NCBI RefSeq assembly: GCF_004341395.1
Contig: NZ_SLXT01000012.1
Span: forward strand, 1-64,000
Direction: 5' to 3'
Length of the DNA: 64,000 nt
From: Heliophilum fasciatum
Lineage (GTDB): Bacteria; Bacillota; Desulfitobacteriia; Heliobacteriales; Heliobacteriaceae
Of this stretch, positions 45,857 to 55,337 are shown in pieces; the first letter of the stretch is position 1, and every line of letters starts with the position of its first letter. The notes under the pieces were generated by a model. The model searched no databases and was not told the origin of the DNA. It saw only the letters and a program-made list of their open reading frames with translations. The translations under genes were made by a program, and so were the position numbers.

Positions 45857-47863
45857 CTACTCTTCACCCCGCCGTCGCAGCGCACCGAGTAAAGCGACGC
45901 AAAACCAAAATGAAATCACCATCATCGGCACTTCAAAAACGTTCTCTACAGCATTATGCAAGGCCACGCCGATAATACCGCAAGCCACACCGGCCGCCAG
46001 AGGGCGATAGCGACGAGCCGTATGCAAGGCCGAGCCAATGCTAAACCGTATCGTGGCCAAAATCAAGCCTAGCAAGGAAAATAAACCCACAAGACCGGTT
46101 TCCGCAGCCGTTTTCAGGTAATAGTTATCGGTGTAGAGCGTTTTATGCGAAAAATAAATCGCATTGCGCTCGGCAGCAGCACCGCCAAACTGGCCAAGAC
46201 CGATCCCCGTCATCGGGTGTTGCTGCACTTTTTCCAGCGCCAAGTTCCAACGATCGATTCGCCCGCCCTTGGCCGAACTGGCAAAATAACTGGGGCTCAG
46301 CAAATAGCTCACGCGATCCGCCACCGACGGCGCAGCGGCCGGCAAGAGCAACGCACCGATCAACAAAATGGCGATAATCCGCCGGTCCTGCAGCAAACTA
46401 AAGAGTACAATGGCGATCCCCAACCCCAGCCAGGCACCACGAGAAAAAGTAACGACCATGCAAGCGGCCATGACCCCGGCGCAAGCGAGAAAAAACCAAC
46501 GCTGCCACCGGTGGCTTTGGTACGTCAGCCCCAGAGCGATAGGCGTTGTCAACACCAGCAAGCTGCCAAGCACGTTCGGGCTTTGAACGATAGAAAAAGC
46601 CCGCGTCGTGATACTTTCCGCTTTGTCGACCCAGTTTTCCGGCATCGGTACTTTGATGATGTACTGGTAAACACCGAAGGCGGCAATGCCGGTAGCGATC
46701 AACGCAAAAAAGATCAAAAAACGGCGGCTTTGGGCAGGGCGCTCCAAGAGCTGAATGGCCAGATAAAACCAAAATGTATGCTGAATGACAACGCGCAAAC
46801 CTTCGAAGGGCACCGAGATCCGCGGATAGGTATGATCGATAAGAAAAAGCGTGATCATGATGATATTAAAAGCCGTCAGCGCCACAAAAAGCGGGTGGCC
46901 GCGCCAGCGAAAATCGCGCCGTGTCAGCCAGTGGGCGCCAATGGCAGCAATCATCAAAACAAAAAGGCCTTTGTCCCAAATGGCAGCAACGCTGGCCGGC
47001 AACTGAAGCCGCAAAAACCAGTCAATGGGGCTAAAAGCGGCGATGCCAATCAGGCCCAGGGCTGGGCGAAAAATCAGCAACTGCAGCGCCACCAGGGCCA
47101 GCAAAAGCGCGACAGTAGCGACATCACCGTACCGGGAGGCCAGGAAACCAAGGCCAGCACCGAGGCCGAACAGGAGCAGGAACATGAGCTTTTCAGCGAC
47201 TGGACTCAAAGCCGGTGCCACGGGATAAGGGGAAGTGACGGCCCCGGGAGCCCTAGCAGCCCCGACAGTTCCGGTAGTCCCGACGCCCCCAGCGGCCCCA
47301 GCAGCTACTTCCGAATCGTGATCACGAAACAAAGCCGCAACGCCGCGGGCGATCCAAGATTGGGCCGCCACTTCCGCTACAGTACTTGTACAGGTGCGGA
47401 ACGTATAAAGAGCAGCAATGATAAGCAATGGCAACAGCACCGTACTCAGGTTCCAAGGCGCATGGCCGGTAGTAATCAAAGGGATTTTCGCGTGAAGCCA
47501 ACCGATAACCAGCGCGACACCGGCCCGGCTGATACCGGCCAACTGCCACCCTTCCGGTACGGCCAGATGGCGCACAATATTGCCGACCAGTGACGTATCG
47601 GCGGTCGGCAAAAACAGATCGAGCCAACGCCGGCGCAGTAGAACCAAGGGCGCCGTGATCAGGCGCCAAAGACGTAAAAATTGCGAATCCGTAGCGAGGC
47701 GCTCCATTCGCCCATAGGGATCATCACCGACGAAACGGCCGGTAACGCTTTGGCGAGCCAGGGCGATGAACCGTTCCAGGCCCCGATGAATCCAACTGCG
47801 CTGCCAGACCAGGTCGATTTTTTTCAAAAGAAAAACAAGAAGTTGCATAAGTCGACCGATCAA
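45857..47863 (-). CDS. O-antigen ligase family membrane protein
   Basis: 668 residues. An N-terminal region of about 130 residues precedes some twelve or more hydrophobic helices. The Wzy_C/WaaL family signatures are VTFSRGAWLGLGIAIVLFSL and HPMTGIGLGQFGG, then TDNYYLKTAAETGLVGLFSL. A loop around residues 195-220 is Gly/Ala-rich (AAGAAGGVGTTGTVGAARAP). It is divergent from the glycosyltransferase at 47965. It is the second ligase-like protein of the window, which suggests two separate glycans. Confidence 0.88.
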   Translation of the reverse strand: MIGRLMQLLVFLLKKIDLVWQRSWIHRGLERFIALARQSVTGRFVGDDPYGRMERLATDSQFLRLWRLITAPLVLLRRRWLDLFLPTADTSLVGNIVRHLAVPEGWQLAGISRAGVALVIGWLHAKIPLITTGHAPWNLSTVLLPLLIIAALYTFRTCTSTVAEVAAQSWIARGVAALFRDHDSEVAAGAAGGVGTTGTVGAARAPGAVTSPYPVAPALSPVAEKLMFLLLFGLGAGLGFLASRYGDVATVALLLALVALQLLIFRPALGLIGIAAFSPIDWFLRLQLPASVAAIWDKGLFVLMIAAIGAHWLTRRDFRWRGHPLFVALTAFNIIMITLFLIDHTYPRISVPFEGLRVVIQHTFWFYLAIQLLERPAQSRRFLIFFALIATGIAAFGVYQYIIKVPMPENWVDKAESITTRAFSIVQSPNVLGSLLVLTTPIALGLTYQSHRWQRWFFLACAGVMAACMVVTFSRGAWLGLGIAIVLFSLLQDRRIIAILLIGALLLPAAAPSVADRVSYLLSPSYFASSAKGGRIDRWNLALEKVQQHPMTGIGLGQFGGAAAERNAIYFSHKTLYTDNYYLKTAAETGLVGLFSLLGLILATIRFSIGSALHTARRYRPLAAGVACGIIGVALHNAVENVFEVPMMVISFWFCVALLGALRRRGEE

Positions 47864-47964
47864 GCTGTTGACAAGGACTTGGCGAAACGTTTCAATGGTA
47901 TTCAGGGGGTTTTCACCTCGTTGCCTATGAAGTGGGGACCTTTTGAAGTGGGGAGGACAAATGG

Positions 47965-49233
47965 TTGGATATTGTATGTATAGGAGCGGCAGAGTGGCAC
48001 GGCATCTGGGCGCGGGCGCAACAGTTGATGGTACGCCTGGCCGATCAGGGGCATCGCGTGCTTTATGTCGATCCGCCGATCACCTATTTGGCAGGATTAA
48101 AAAATAAAGCCCTTTGGGAAGCGCGACAAGCAGCACTAAAGGCCGCACGGGAAGGGACACGGGAAGGGACGGAAGGGACGGAAGGGACGGAAGGGACACT
48201 AAAAGCATCACCGCAAGGACTCACGGAACTACGGCCCGGTGCGATTTGGGGATTGCAGCCACCGATCTTTTGGCCTTTTCACAGCATGTATCGACCCGTC
48301 AACCGCAGCAACCAAAAACGGCTGGCCCGTGCGCTGGATCAAGCGCTGCGTACCTTAAAATGGCAGCGGCCGGTGCTGTGGACTTATCTACCGGGCTCTT
48401 GCGATTTGCTGGGCGGCGACCGCTGGTCCCAAGTGATCTATGACTGTGTCGATGATCACGCGGCCTTTCAAGGGCTCATCGACCCAGTCGTCATGCAAGC
48501 CATGGAAGATGAATTGGCGAAGCGCGCCGATGTGGTCTTTGCTTCGGCCCAGGCGCTGGCGCGCAAGATGGAGCGAGTCCGCCCCGATGTGACGCTCGTC
48601 GCCAATGCAGCCGACGTAGAACACTTTCGACAGGCTGCCACTGACGCGGAGCACGCCCAAGCTGCCCGTGGTGATGCCGATGAAAAAAACAGCCACAAAC
48701 TCCCGGGGGACATGCCTGCGCCAGGAAAACCGGTCATTGGCTTTATCGGTGGCATCGGCAGTTGGATCGATACAGAATTATTGGCAGCCCTAGCCCGTGC
48801 CGTACCGGAGGCGAATTTGGTGTTGATCGGTCCCGTCGAAACGGACGTACGAGCACTGCAGGCGCTGCCGAACGTACAACTCCTCGGTAAAAAGCCTTAC
48901 GCCCAATTGCCGCAGTACCTGCGTTATTTTGACGTTTGCCTGTCGCCCTTTCGGATGAACGAGTTGACAGCCGCCGTCAATCCCGTCAAGATCTATGAGT
49001 ACCTGGCTGCCGGGAAGCCCGTCGTCTCAACGGCACTGCCTGAGGTCCTGCCCTTTGCACCGGTCGTCCAAGTGGCCCACGATCACCATGACTTCATTGC
49101 CATGGTGCAGGCGTCCCTGCGTGCAGCGCCAACCGCAGGAAGAGCGGAGCGGCAAGCACTGGCAGAGACCCATTCCTGGGATGCCCGGCTGGCCGTGATG
49201 ATGGAGCGAATCAAGGCGACGGTAAAATCTTGA
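47965..49233 (+). CDS. Glycosyltransferase (GT-B fold, TuaH-like)
   Basis: 422 residues from a TTG with GGGAGG eight bases upstream. The start MDIVCIGAAEWHGIWARAQQ and RVLYVDPPITYL, then YDCVDDHAAF, GFIGGIGSWIDTELLAALAR and YEYLAAGKPVVST, match glycosyltransferases annotated TuaH-like in Bacillota. Residues about 62-78 are a Thr/Glu/Gly repeat encoded by a 9-bp tandem repeat (48151-48198). It overlaps the DUF4330 gene tail-to-tail by 23 bp. The acceptor is unknown. Confidence 0.85.
   Translation: MDIVCIGAAEWHGIWARAQQLMVRLADQGHRVLYVDPPITYLAGLKNKALWEARQAALKAAREGTREGTEGTEGTEGTLKASPQGLTELRPGAIWGLQPPIFWPFHSMYRPVNRSNQKRLARALDQALRTLKWQRPVLWTYLPGSCDLLGGDRWSQVIYDCVDDHAAFQGLIDPVVMQAMEDELAKRADVVFASAQALARKMERVRPDVTLVANAADVEHFRQAATDAEHAQAARGDADEKNSHKLPGDMPAPGKPVIGFIGGIGSWIDTELLAALARAVPEANLVLIGPVETDVRALQALPNVQLLGKKPYAQLPQYLRYFDVCLSPFRMNELTAAVNPVKIYEYLAAGKPVVSTALPEVLPFAPVVQVAHDHHDFIAMVQASLRAAPTAGRAERQALAETHSWDARLAVMMERIKATVKS
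48151..48198 (+). repeat. 9-bp tandem repeat GAAGGGACG
   Basis: About five units of GAAGGGACG/A in frame in the glycosyltransferase gene, encoding EGT repeats. Confidence 0.85.
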
Positions 49234-49699
49234 CGCTGTCCACAATCCCTTGCAGGTTCATCGTTTGCGTTTTGTACCAGTATTCTTTCCCAGCTTTGAT
49301 CTCCTGATTGCCCACCTTCAGATCGGCCGTGGCCGATTTGGAGGTGCCGCGGATCACAACATACACATCCTTATAATGGGGATCATCGGAGACCACCGTT
49401 TCCCCCTGCGCGTTCGTCTGGGACGTGCGCGAGGGAACGACACGAATCGATTCGACACGGGCGTCCTCGACAAACACGCCGCCGGCCACCAGTTTTTCAT
49501 TCGTGTTCAGACCAGCCACCAGTTCGGGGTGAACTTTTTTGAAAAAGCCTTCGAACTGCACTTCCGTAGTTGTGGTGCTCACGATGTTTTTGGTTTTGGT
49601 GGCGAGACCAAAGACGAGAGCGACGATGGCGACAAGGACAACCAAGTCGAGAGGGTTGATCAGGCCGAACCAGCGGCCCCGGTCATCGACGAGTTTCAT
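49211..49699 (-). CDS. DUF4330-family membrane-anchored protein
   Basis: About 162 residues. VDDRGRWFGLINPLDLVVLV leads into a single helix (LVVLVAIVALVFGLAT), followed by an extracytoplasmic beta-rich domain (VQFEGFFKKVHPELVAGL, DVYVVIRGTS, EIKAGKEYWYKTQTMNLQG). The pattern is that of DUF4330, a family of unknown function in Clostridia. ATG 49699 has AGGAGG about 13 bases upstream; an ATG 42 bp earlier is possible but overlaps that site. It stands between two genes of the opposite strand. Confidence 0.8.
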   Translation of the reverse strand: MKLVDDRGRWFGLINPLDLVVLVAIVALVFGLATKTKNIVSTTTTEVQFEGFFKKVHPELVAGLNTNEKLVAGGVFVEDARVESIRVVPSRTSQTNAQGETVVSDDPHYKDVYVVIRGTSKSATADLKVGNQEIKAGKEYWYKTQTMNLQGIVDSVKILPSP

Positions 49700-49860
49700 G
49701 GGAGCTACATTCCTCCTATTAGTTATTGAATTAGCTATCATTCGACATCAGGAGGCATCTTCCTTGTTTGTGCCAAGAAGAACCACTCAAAAGACACAAA
49801 CCACCGCATAAGCACAAAGCTCAAAAAATAAACTATGGAATCAAAGGAGGCCCATGGCAC

Positions 49861-50301
49861 ATGCGGCAAAATGTAGATCTATCGGTAACGGACATTCAGG
49901 GTATTCTACCCCATAGACCACCGTTTTTATTGCTTGATCGCGTGACGGAATTAGAAGTCGGTCGTTCGGCCGTTGGTTGGAAAAATGTCACGATCAATGA
50001 ACCTTTTTTTCAAGGGCACTTTCCCGGTTATCCGGTGATGCCCGGCGTGTTGATCTTAGAAGCATTGGCCCAAACCGGCGCTGTGGCCCTGCTCAAGATG
50101 CCGGAGTTCGCCGGCCGCATCGCCTTGTTCGCCGGAATGGACGACGTGCGTTTTCGCCGACAAGTAGTACCCGGCGATGTGCTGCGTTTGGAAGCAGAAT
50201 TGACGGCATTGAAACGCGGCATCGGCAAAGCCAAAGGTATAGCCACCGTCGACGGTCAGATGGTCTGCGAGGCACTGCTGACATTCGCTGTAAAATCATA
50301 A
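49861..50301 (+). CDS. fabZ: 3-hydroxyacyl-[acyl-carrier-protein] dehydratase
   Basis: 146 residues, normal for FabZ. The hotdog-fold signatures are [14 protein letters not shown] and the catalytic His/Glu pair in [20 protein letters not shown], then [15 protein letters not shown]. It dehydrates 3-hydroxyacyl-ACP in fatty-acid elongation. ATG 49861 has AAAGGAGG ten bases upstream. It stands apart from other fab genes and from any lpx genes. The stop codon sits at the edge of a 16-bp tandem repeat (50300-50331). Confidence 0.95.
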   Translation: MRQNVDLSVTDIQGILPHRPPFLLLDRVTELEVGRSAVGWKNVTINEPFFQGHFPGYPVMPGVLILEALAQTGAVALLKMPEFAGRIALFAGMDDVRFRRQVVPGDVLRLEAELTALKRGIGKAKGIATVDGQMVCEALLTFAVKS

Positions 50302-50427
50302 GGTTTCATCAAATCAAGGTTTCATCAAATCAATCAAGATCCTTCGTAAAATCAGAGCTTTCATGAAATCCCCCGCCTTACATTCCCCTCAGTATGGTCG
50401 GAACAAAAGGATTCTATGCGTGGTATC

Positions 50428-50456
50428 TTGTCTTATGGAAGGCCTTGGGGTAGAAT
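50428..50456 (+). promoter_or_regulatory. Promoter of the tagO/wecA gene
   Basis: TTGTCT (50428-50433) and TAGAAT (50451-50456) are 17 bp apart. The rest of the 50302-50557 gap has only the 16-bp repeat. Confidence 0.6.
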
Positions 50457-50557
50457 GATGGTTAAGGCGCCCTGCTTTACCGTAAATACAGCTTGGTTAG
50501 CAACAAAGTGGTAGCCCTTACGTAAAAAAGTTCGTGGGAGAAAGGCAGGCGACCTAT

Positions 50558-51649
50558 GTGTCGATGGCCTTAGTGGCATTTGCCGCTTTTGTGCTAGCAC
50601 TCGTCCTTACACCAGCTGTGCGCTGGTTTGCATTTCGCATTGGCGCCGTCGATGTGCCAACGGGGCGAAAAGTGCACTCCCGGGTGATGCCGCGTCTAGG
50701 AGGACTGGCGATCTGGGCGGGATTTACCATCGTGGCTTGTGCCTTGGGTTGGTGGAAACCGGAGCTTTGGCGTCCGGAAATGACCGGACTGCTGATTGGG
50801 AGTTTCATCATCGTCTTGACCGGTGTTCTAGATGATCGCTTTGATTTGTCGCCCAAGATCAAGCTCATCGGGCAAGTGGCAGCAGCCGGTGCGGTCATTC
50901 CCTTCGGACTATCCGTCGATTTTGTGACAAACCCCTTTATTAACCCCGACGTCTTGGAATTAGGTTGGTTAAAGATTCCGATTACGATCTTCTGGATTAT
51001 CGGTGTGACCAATGCCGTCAATTTAATTGACGGACTCGATGGTCTGGCTGCCGGAATCTCGGCCATTGCCGCTCTGACCCTCGCCGTTGTGTCCTGGACC
51101 CAAGGTCAAATCCTCGTAGCATACCTGGCGTTAGCCATTGGTGCCGCCGCCGTAGGCTTCTTAAAGCATAACTTTCATCCGGCGACCATCTTTATGGGCG
51201 ACACCGGCGCTATGTTTCTGGGATTCGTTTTGGCCTGCTTGTCCATCATGGGCCTAGCCAAAGTAGCTACAGTGATTTCCGTTTTTGTTCCTATTTTAAT
51301 CGTCGGTATCCCGATCTTAGACACAGGGTTTGCGATTTTCCGTCGTTACCAAAAAGGACAACCGATTTTTCAAGCCGATAAAGGACACTTGCACCATCGC
51401 TTGCTGGAACTGGGTTTTTCCCATCCCCAGACCGTGTTAATCATCTACGGTATCAATGCCGTTCTCGGTATTACAGCAGTGATTCTCACCAGTGTCTCGA
51501 CGGCGCAAAGTGTTTTTGTGTTGATTTTCGTCGCTAGCTTGATTCTTGTGTTGGCGGACCGGTTGGGTATAGTGGGACGTTCGACTGCGGTAACGGAAGT
51601 GGCCGTAAGTCGGATCGCCATCAAGCAAGAGCAACCGGAAGAGCGCTGA
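50558..51649 (+). CDS. tagO: Undecaprenyl-phosphate N-acetylglucosaminyl-1-phosphate transferase (TagO/WecA type)
   Basis: About 363 residues with roughly ten membrane helices. Family motifs are VPTGRKVHSRVMPRLGGLAI, the DD motif VLDDRFDLSPKIKLIGQ, the catalytic NAVNLIDGLDGLAAG, HNFHPATIFMGDTGAMFLGF and the substrate loop DKGHLHHRLLELGFS. It links GlcNAc-1-P (or a related sugar) to undecaprenyl phosphate and starts wall teichoic acid or secondary wall-polymer synthesis. Such polymers anchor SLH proteins. The start could be GTG 50534, GTG 50558 or ATG 50564; I prefer 50558. The symbol wecA is equally valid. Confidence 0.92.
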   Translation: MSMALVAFAAFVLALVLTPAVRWFAFRIGAVDVPTGRKVHSRVMPRLGGLAIWAGFTIVACALGWWKPELWRPEMTGLLIGSFIIVLTGVLDDRFDLSPKIKLIGQVAAAGAVIPFGLSVDFVTNPFINPDVLELGWLKIPITIFWIIGVTNAVNLIDGLDGLAAGISAIAALTLAVVSWTQGQILVAYLALAIGAAAVGFLKHNFHPATIFMGDTGAMFLGFVLACLSIMGLAKVATVISVFVPILIVGIPILDTGFAIFRRYQKGQPIFQADKGHLHHRLLELGFSHPQTVLIIYGINAVLGITAVILTSVSTAQSVFVLIFVASLILVLADRLGIVGRSTAVTEVAVSRIAIKQEQPEER

Positions 51650-51674
51650 AAAGGGTCGTTGATTTGATGCAGAC

Positions 51675-51709
51675 AAGCCAGTGGTGAAGTTTTCCACCAG
51701 TGGCTTTTG
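51675..51709 (+). terminator. Rho-independent terminator
   Basis: AAGCCAGTGGTG (51675-51686) pairs with CACCAGTGGCTT (51695-51706) with one mismatch, followed by TTTT. It ends the tagO gene. Confidence 0.8.
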
Positions 51710-51746
51710 TCATGTATATGAGTGGAATGTACAATGGGGTGACAGA

Positions 51747-52553
51747 ATGAAATCTTCATCAAAAAGGCAAAGCCCAGGTCTCTTGCCGGAAGAGATCGAA
51801 GTGCTTTTGGCCCCGACGTCAGAGAAACGAACAACATCTACAACATCACCAACACCTGAACCAAAACGCCCGCGCTGGGTCGGTTGGATCAAAGGTGCTG
51901 GTCTAATGGCAGCTGGATTTCTAGTGGGGCAAGTGGTGCTGGCTTTTGCAGCCACACCGGGAACCAGTGATGATCCGTTAGTAGCACGAAGCTATCTTTT
52001 TAAGGCGATGCGGGCGAATAATGCCGATCTACATAACCAGATCGTGGCCCTCAATGCTCGCGTAGAAGCGTTACAAGTGGCCGTTGCCCGTGCCGGACAA
52101 ACGATCCAATTACCGCCCATGCCAGCAGGCTATCAAAGCACCACATGGACAGCCGAAACGGCCAAACTCGGTGGCGGCCTGGAGGCCTTCGCCACAAGTG
52201 CCCCCGTCACCACGGTAACAACCGGAGCGGCCGGGGCAACTTCATCCGGAACAACCCCCACGACCGCTTCAACCGTTGCGTCGCGGGGCGCAGTTGCAAC
52301 AACGTCCGCCACAACGGCTACAACACCGGCCACAGGGACTGCGAAGACCGGTACCATCACACCAACCGGCGGTGCCAATGTGCGCTATGGCCCGGGTACC
52401 GATTATACATTACTGACCAAATTGCCCTATCGCACCAGCGTGGTGATTCTGGAAAAAGTCAACGGTGCCGACGGCGGGCAGCCTTGGTATAAAGTACGCC
52501 TTGCCAACGGGCAAGAAGGTTACGTGCGTCAAGATCTACTGGCCATGCCGTAA
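51747..52553 (+). CDS. Membrane-anchored protein with C-terminal bacterial SH3 domain
   Basis: 268 residues. A Ser/Pro-rich cytoplasmic N-terminus (about 1-45) precedes one helix (GAGLMAAGFLVGQVVLAFAA). After it come a short coiled segment (LHNQIVALNARVEALQVAV), a Thr/Ala-rich linker (about 150-200) and an SH3b domain (about 203-268: GGANVRYGPGTDYTLLTKLP, WYKVRLANGQEGYVRQDLL). SH3b domains bind peptidoglycan or surface ligands. ATG 51747 has GGGGTGA upstream. An upstream in-frame ATG lies in the terminator. Confidence 0.82.
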   Translation: MKSSSKRQSPGLLPEEIEVLLAPTSEKRTTSTTSPTPEPKRPRWVGWIKGAGLMAAGFLVGQVVLAFAATPGTSDDPLVARSYLFKAMRANNADLHNQIVALNARVEALQVAVARAGQTIQLPPMPAGYQSTTWTAETAKLGGGLEAFATSAPVTTVTTGAAGATSSGTTPTTASTVASRGAVATTSATTATTPATGTAKTGTITPTGGANVRYGPGTDYTLLTKLPYRTSVVILEKVNGADGGQPWYKVRLANGQEGYVRQDLLAMP

Positions 52554-52634
52554 CTGCGCGGCGTCGCCGCGTGACATAGTCGCATACCCTAACCGGAAAA
52601 CAAAAGCAAAAGTAAAAAATCGAGGTGGCAAACT

Positions 52635-53564
52635 TTGCACGTATTGGTCACCGGCGGAGCCGGCTTTATCGGTTCCCATGTCGTAGATACCTTAATCCAG
52701 CGAGGTCACACCGTGACAGTACTGGACGATTTGTCGACCGGCAAACGGCAAAATGTTCATCCCCAAGCCCGGTTGATCATTGGTGACGTCTGTCAAACCG
52801 ATTGGCAAGCGCCCTTGACCGAGCAGGATAACCCCCCGGAAGCGGTCATTCACCTGGCTGCCCAAGTCGACGTGCAAACATCGCTGCGTGATCCCGGGCG
52901 CGATGCCCAAGTCAACATTATCGGTACCCTGCAAATGCTGGAATTTTGCCGCCGTCAAGGTATCCAACGCCTGGTGCTGGCCTCATCCGCTGCCGTCTAT
53001 GGCGAGCCGCAAAGGTTGCCCATCGATGAAGAACATCCCGTGGCACCGATGAATTTTTACGGGATCAGCAAGCACACCCCCGAGCACTACCTGGCCGTCT
53101 ATCGACAATTGCACGGGATCGAAGGCATCGCATTACGCTTTGCCAACGTCTTTGGCCCGCGGCAAGATGCGACAGGCGAAGGCGGCGTGGTGGCGATTTT
53201 TGCCGATCATTTACGGCGACACCAAGCCCCGGTGATTTTCGGCGACGGGGAGCAAACACGGGATTTTGTGTTTGTCGGTGATGTGGCCGCCGCCGTCATT
53301 CAAGCGATGGAAGCGCCGGCATCGCAGCTTCGTCACCATATTTACAACGTCAGTACCGGCGTGCCCTTGACAGTTAATCAACTATACCAGACCATGCAGG
53401 ACATCCAGGGTAGCAAGCTACCGGTTAACTATGGACCGGCGCGGCCCGGCGATATTCAACATAGTTATCTTGATTCGACACGAATCTACAACGATCTTGA
53501 CTGGCGTCCCCGCATCACCTTGGCCGATGGCCTGGCCTTAACGCTCGCTGCCTCAGTCGAATGA
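52635..53564 (+). CDS. NAD-dependent sugar epimerase/dehydratase (UDP-glucose 4-epimerase-like)
   Basis: 309 residues from a TTG with GAGGTGG upstream. It is an extended short-chain dehydrogenase: TGGAGFIGSHVVDTLIQRG, the family-typical LDDLSTGKRQNV, the catalytic FYGISKHTPEHYL (YxxxK), RFANVFGPRQ and GDGEQTRDFVFVGDVA. The closest role is UDP-glucose/UDP-GlcNAc 4-epimerase, but substrate choice within this family is not readable from motifs. It supplies a nucleotide sugar for the nearby glycosyltransferases. Confidence 0.88.
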   Translation: MHVLVTGGAGFIGSHVVDTLIQRGHTVTVLDDLSTGKRQNVHPQARLIIGDVCQTDWQAPLTEQDNPPEAVIHLAAQVDVQTSLRDPGRDAQVNIIGTLQMLEFCRRQGIQRLVLASSAAVYGEPQRLPIDEEHPVAPMNFYGISKHTPEHYLAVYRQLHGIEGIALRFANVFGPRQDATGEGGVVAIFADHLRRHQAPVIFGDGEQTRDFVFVGDVAAAVIQAMEAPASQLRHHIYNVSTGVPLTVNQLYQTMQDIQGSKLPVNYGPARPGDIQHSYLDSTRIYNDLDWRPRITLADGLALTLAASVE

Positions 53565-53829
53565 GGTGACCGCTACTGCCCTGGCCCTTAAGGGAGCGTC
53601 AGTTTTTGTCCTAAAAAAAATCGGATCTCTTGCCGCGCTTCGACTTTCTTCTGAGGACAGCCTTGCCGCCGCAATGTTATGCTTTTAGTAACGATTCGGC
53701 ATGTAACGATAAAAGGCGACCCAATAATCGGTCAGCAATTGATGCCCAATCGGCCAACAATCGATGCCCGATAATCGGTCAGCCATCGATACTGCCTTTA
53801 CGTAGCATAACAGTAGCGGAGGTGCCGGC
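53565..53829. other. Intergenic region with short repeats
   Basis: No gene. A weak hairpin (about 53567-53608) pairs TGAC, GCT and CCCT segments and ends in TTTTT, so it may end the epimerase gene. At 53724-53793 about three degenerate copies of AATCGGTCAGCAATTGATGCCC follow each other. GGAGGTG at 53819-53825 belongs to the next gene. Confidence 0.5.
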
Positions 53830-54027
53830 TTGGTAGGGAGTACAGTATTGTCGAAGCAAGGGGAGTTTCAACTGCCGCAAGAATGGTTAAATGACGGACA
53901 ATGTGCGGCAGTACGCATGGAAATTGACAGCCTCGGGCAATTAGTGATTCGCCCCATTACACACCTGCGGCTCGTCACACCTGTGGAGATGGGAACGATG
54001 GATGCATACGTAGCCGGACAAGCCTAG
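53830..54027 (+). CDS. Small AbrB-like protein
   Basis: 65 residues from a TTG seven bases after GGAGG. The stretch VLSKQGEFQLPQEWLNDGQ followed by VRMEIDSLGQLVIRP recalls the swapped-hairpin AbrB/SpoVT DNA-binding fold, in which a beta-hairpin, a short helix and a second hairpin alternate. The match is by pattern only. It precedes a strong terminator, so it is monocistronic. Regulatory DNA binding is a possibility, not a firm call. Confidence 0.55.
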   Translation: MVGSTVLSKQGEFQLPQEWLNDGQCAAVRMEIDSLGQLVIRPITHLRLVTPVEMGTMDAYVAGQA

Positions 54028-54039
54028 CCATGTCGGGCA

Positions 54040-54070
54040 AGCCTCCCCTTGATGTGGGAGGCTTTTTTTT
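54040..54070 (+). terminator. Rho-independent terminator
   Basis: AGCCTCCC (54040-54047) and GGGAGGCT (54056-54063) pair perfectly and lead into a run of eight T residues. Confidence 0.95.
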
Positions 54071-54155
54071 GCAGGAAAAACGGGTTCGTTTGTCGAAAGA
54101 AGGAGCCCGGGTTATGTACGCAGATCATCCTGGTTAGTGCAGAAGGGAGGCCGGC

Positions 54156-55337
54156 GTGCTGGACGCAACCGCGTTGGATAAAATTGTCCAAGGGACACTG
54201 GAAACGATCGAACAATCGAAAGAAAAAATTTTTTCGATTACCGAAGATGCACGCCTTGAAGTCTCCAGTGTACAAAAAGATCTCCAAGCCATCCAAAAGG
54301 AAACACTAGAGGTAATTGAAAACGTTGACGCTCTGGAACGGCAAGAACGCAGTGCCCGCGTGCGACTGATGGAAGTCAGTCGAGACTTATATCGTTTTAG
54401 CGAACAAGACATTCGCCAGGCCTACGAACAAGCGCAGGCGCTCCAGGTAAGTTTGGCCGTGTATCGTGAACGGGAACTCCAACTGCGTACACGACGAGAC
54501 ACACTGGAACGGCGGCTACGTACCCTCCAAAGCATGGTAGAACGGGCAGAAGCGTTGATTGGACAGATTGGCGTGATCTTGGACTTTTTAGGAAACAACT
54601 TGCAAATCGTCGGTGCAAAACTGGAAGAAGCCCAGCAACAAGAGCAATTGGCGCTGCAGATCGTTCTTGCCCAGGAAAAAGAACGGCGGCGCGTGGCCCG
54701 AGAAATTCACGACGGACCGGCTCAGACCATGGCCGGTATGGTGATGCAAGCGGAACTGTGCGAAAAACTGCTCATCCAAAGCCCGGAGCGGGCCCGGCAA
54801 GAACTAGGTGAACTCAAAAACACAGTCCGTCTTACCCTGAAAGATGTCCGCAAAATCATCTATGATCTGCGGCCGATGGCCTTGGAAGACAGCAGTTTAT
54901 ACGATGCGCTGCGCCGCTATACCGCAGATTTTCAAGAGAAAACCAACCTGCAGATCACGTTGCGCTTTCGTGGAGAAGAACAAGCGCTCGGCACAGCCTA
55001 TAAAGTCGCTTTGTTTCGCATGGTACAAGAAGCCCTCAGCAATGTACATAAGCATGCGCGAGCAACCACTGTAACCGTACAAATGGAAATGCTTCCGCAA
55101 GGCGTAGCCGTTTCGGTGACCGATGACGGATGCGGATTTATTTACGAAGAAATGCAAGGGATGTCGGCCGATCATTTTGGCATTGCCGGCATGCAGGAGC
55201 GCGTAGCCCTGCTGAAGGGAACCCTGAATATACGCACCGGTACCGGCAAAGGAACAACCTTGTTGATCCGGATCCCGCTGAACATGGAGGTGGCAGACGA
55301 TGAAACAAAGCGGCACCGTTCGCATTCTGATCGCTGA
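54156..55337 (+). CDS. degS: DegS-like sensor histidine kinase
   Basis: 393 residues, close to B. subtilis DegS (385). There are no membrane helices, so it is cytoplasmic. An N-terminal coiled-coil sensor part (about 1-170; QSKEKIFSITEDARLEVSSV) precedes the HisKA_3 box EKERRRVAREIHDGPAQTM with the phosphorylated His near residue 185. A HATPase domain follows (EALSNVHKHARATTV; VTDDGCGF; GIAGMQERVALLKG). It phosphorylates the response regulator encoded next, with which it overlaps by 38 bp. GTG 54156 follows AGAAGGGAGG. In Bacillus the pair controls competence, motility and secreted enzymes. Confidence 0.93.
   Translation: MLDATALDKIVQGTLETIEQSKEKIFSITEDARLEVSSVQKDLQAIQKETLEVIENVDALERQERSARVRLMEVSRDLYRFSEQDIRQAYEQAQALQVSLAVYRERELQLRTRRDTLERRLRTLQSMVERAEALIGQIGVILDFLGNNLQIVGAKLEEAQQQEQLALQIVLAQEKERRRVAREIHDGPAQTMAGMVMQAELCEKLLIQSPERARQELGELKNTVRLTLKDVRKIIYDLRPMALEDSSLYDALRRYTADFQEKTNLQITLRFRGEEQALGTAYKVALFRMVQEALSNVHKHARATTVTVQMEMLPQGVAVSVTDDGCGFIYEEMQGMSADHFGIAGMQERVALLKGTLNIRTGTGKGTTLLIRIPLNMEVADDETKRHRSHSDR

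Noticed and set aside
46145-47593. 482-codon plus-strand frame opposite the O-antigen ligase
   Set aside because: It is antisense to a clear membrane protein, has no domain and is explained by the G+C-rich codon use of the true gene.
53630-53836. 68-residue frame MPRFDFLLRTALPP
   Set aside because: It runs through short repeats, has no ribosome-binding site and overlaps the start of the better supported small gene at 53830.
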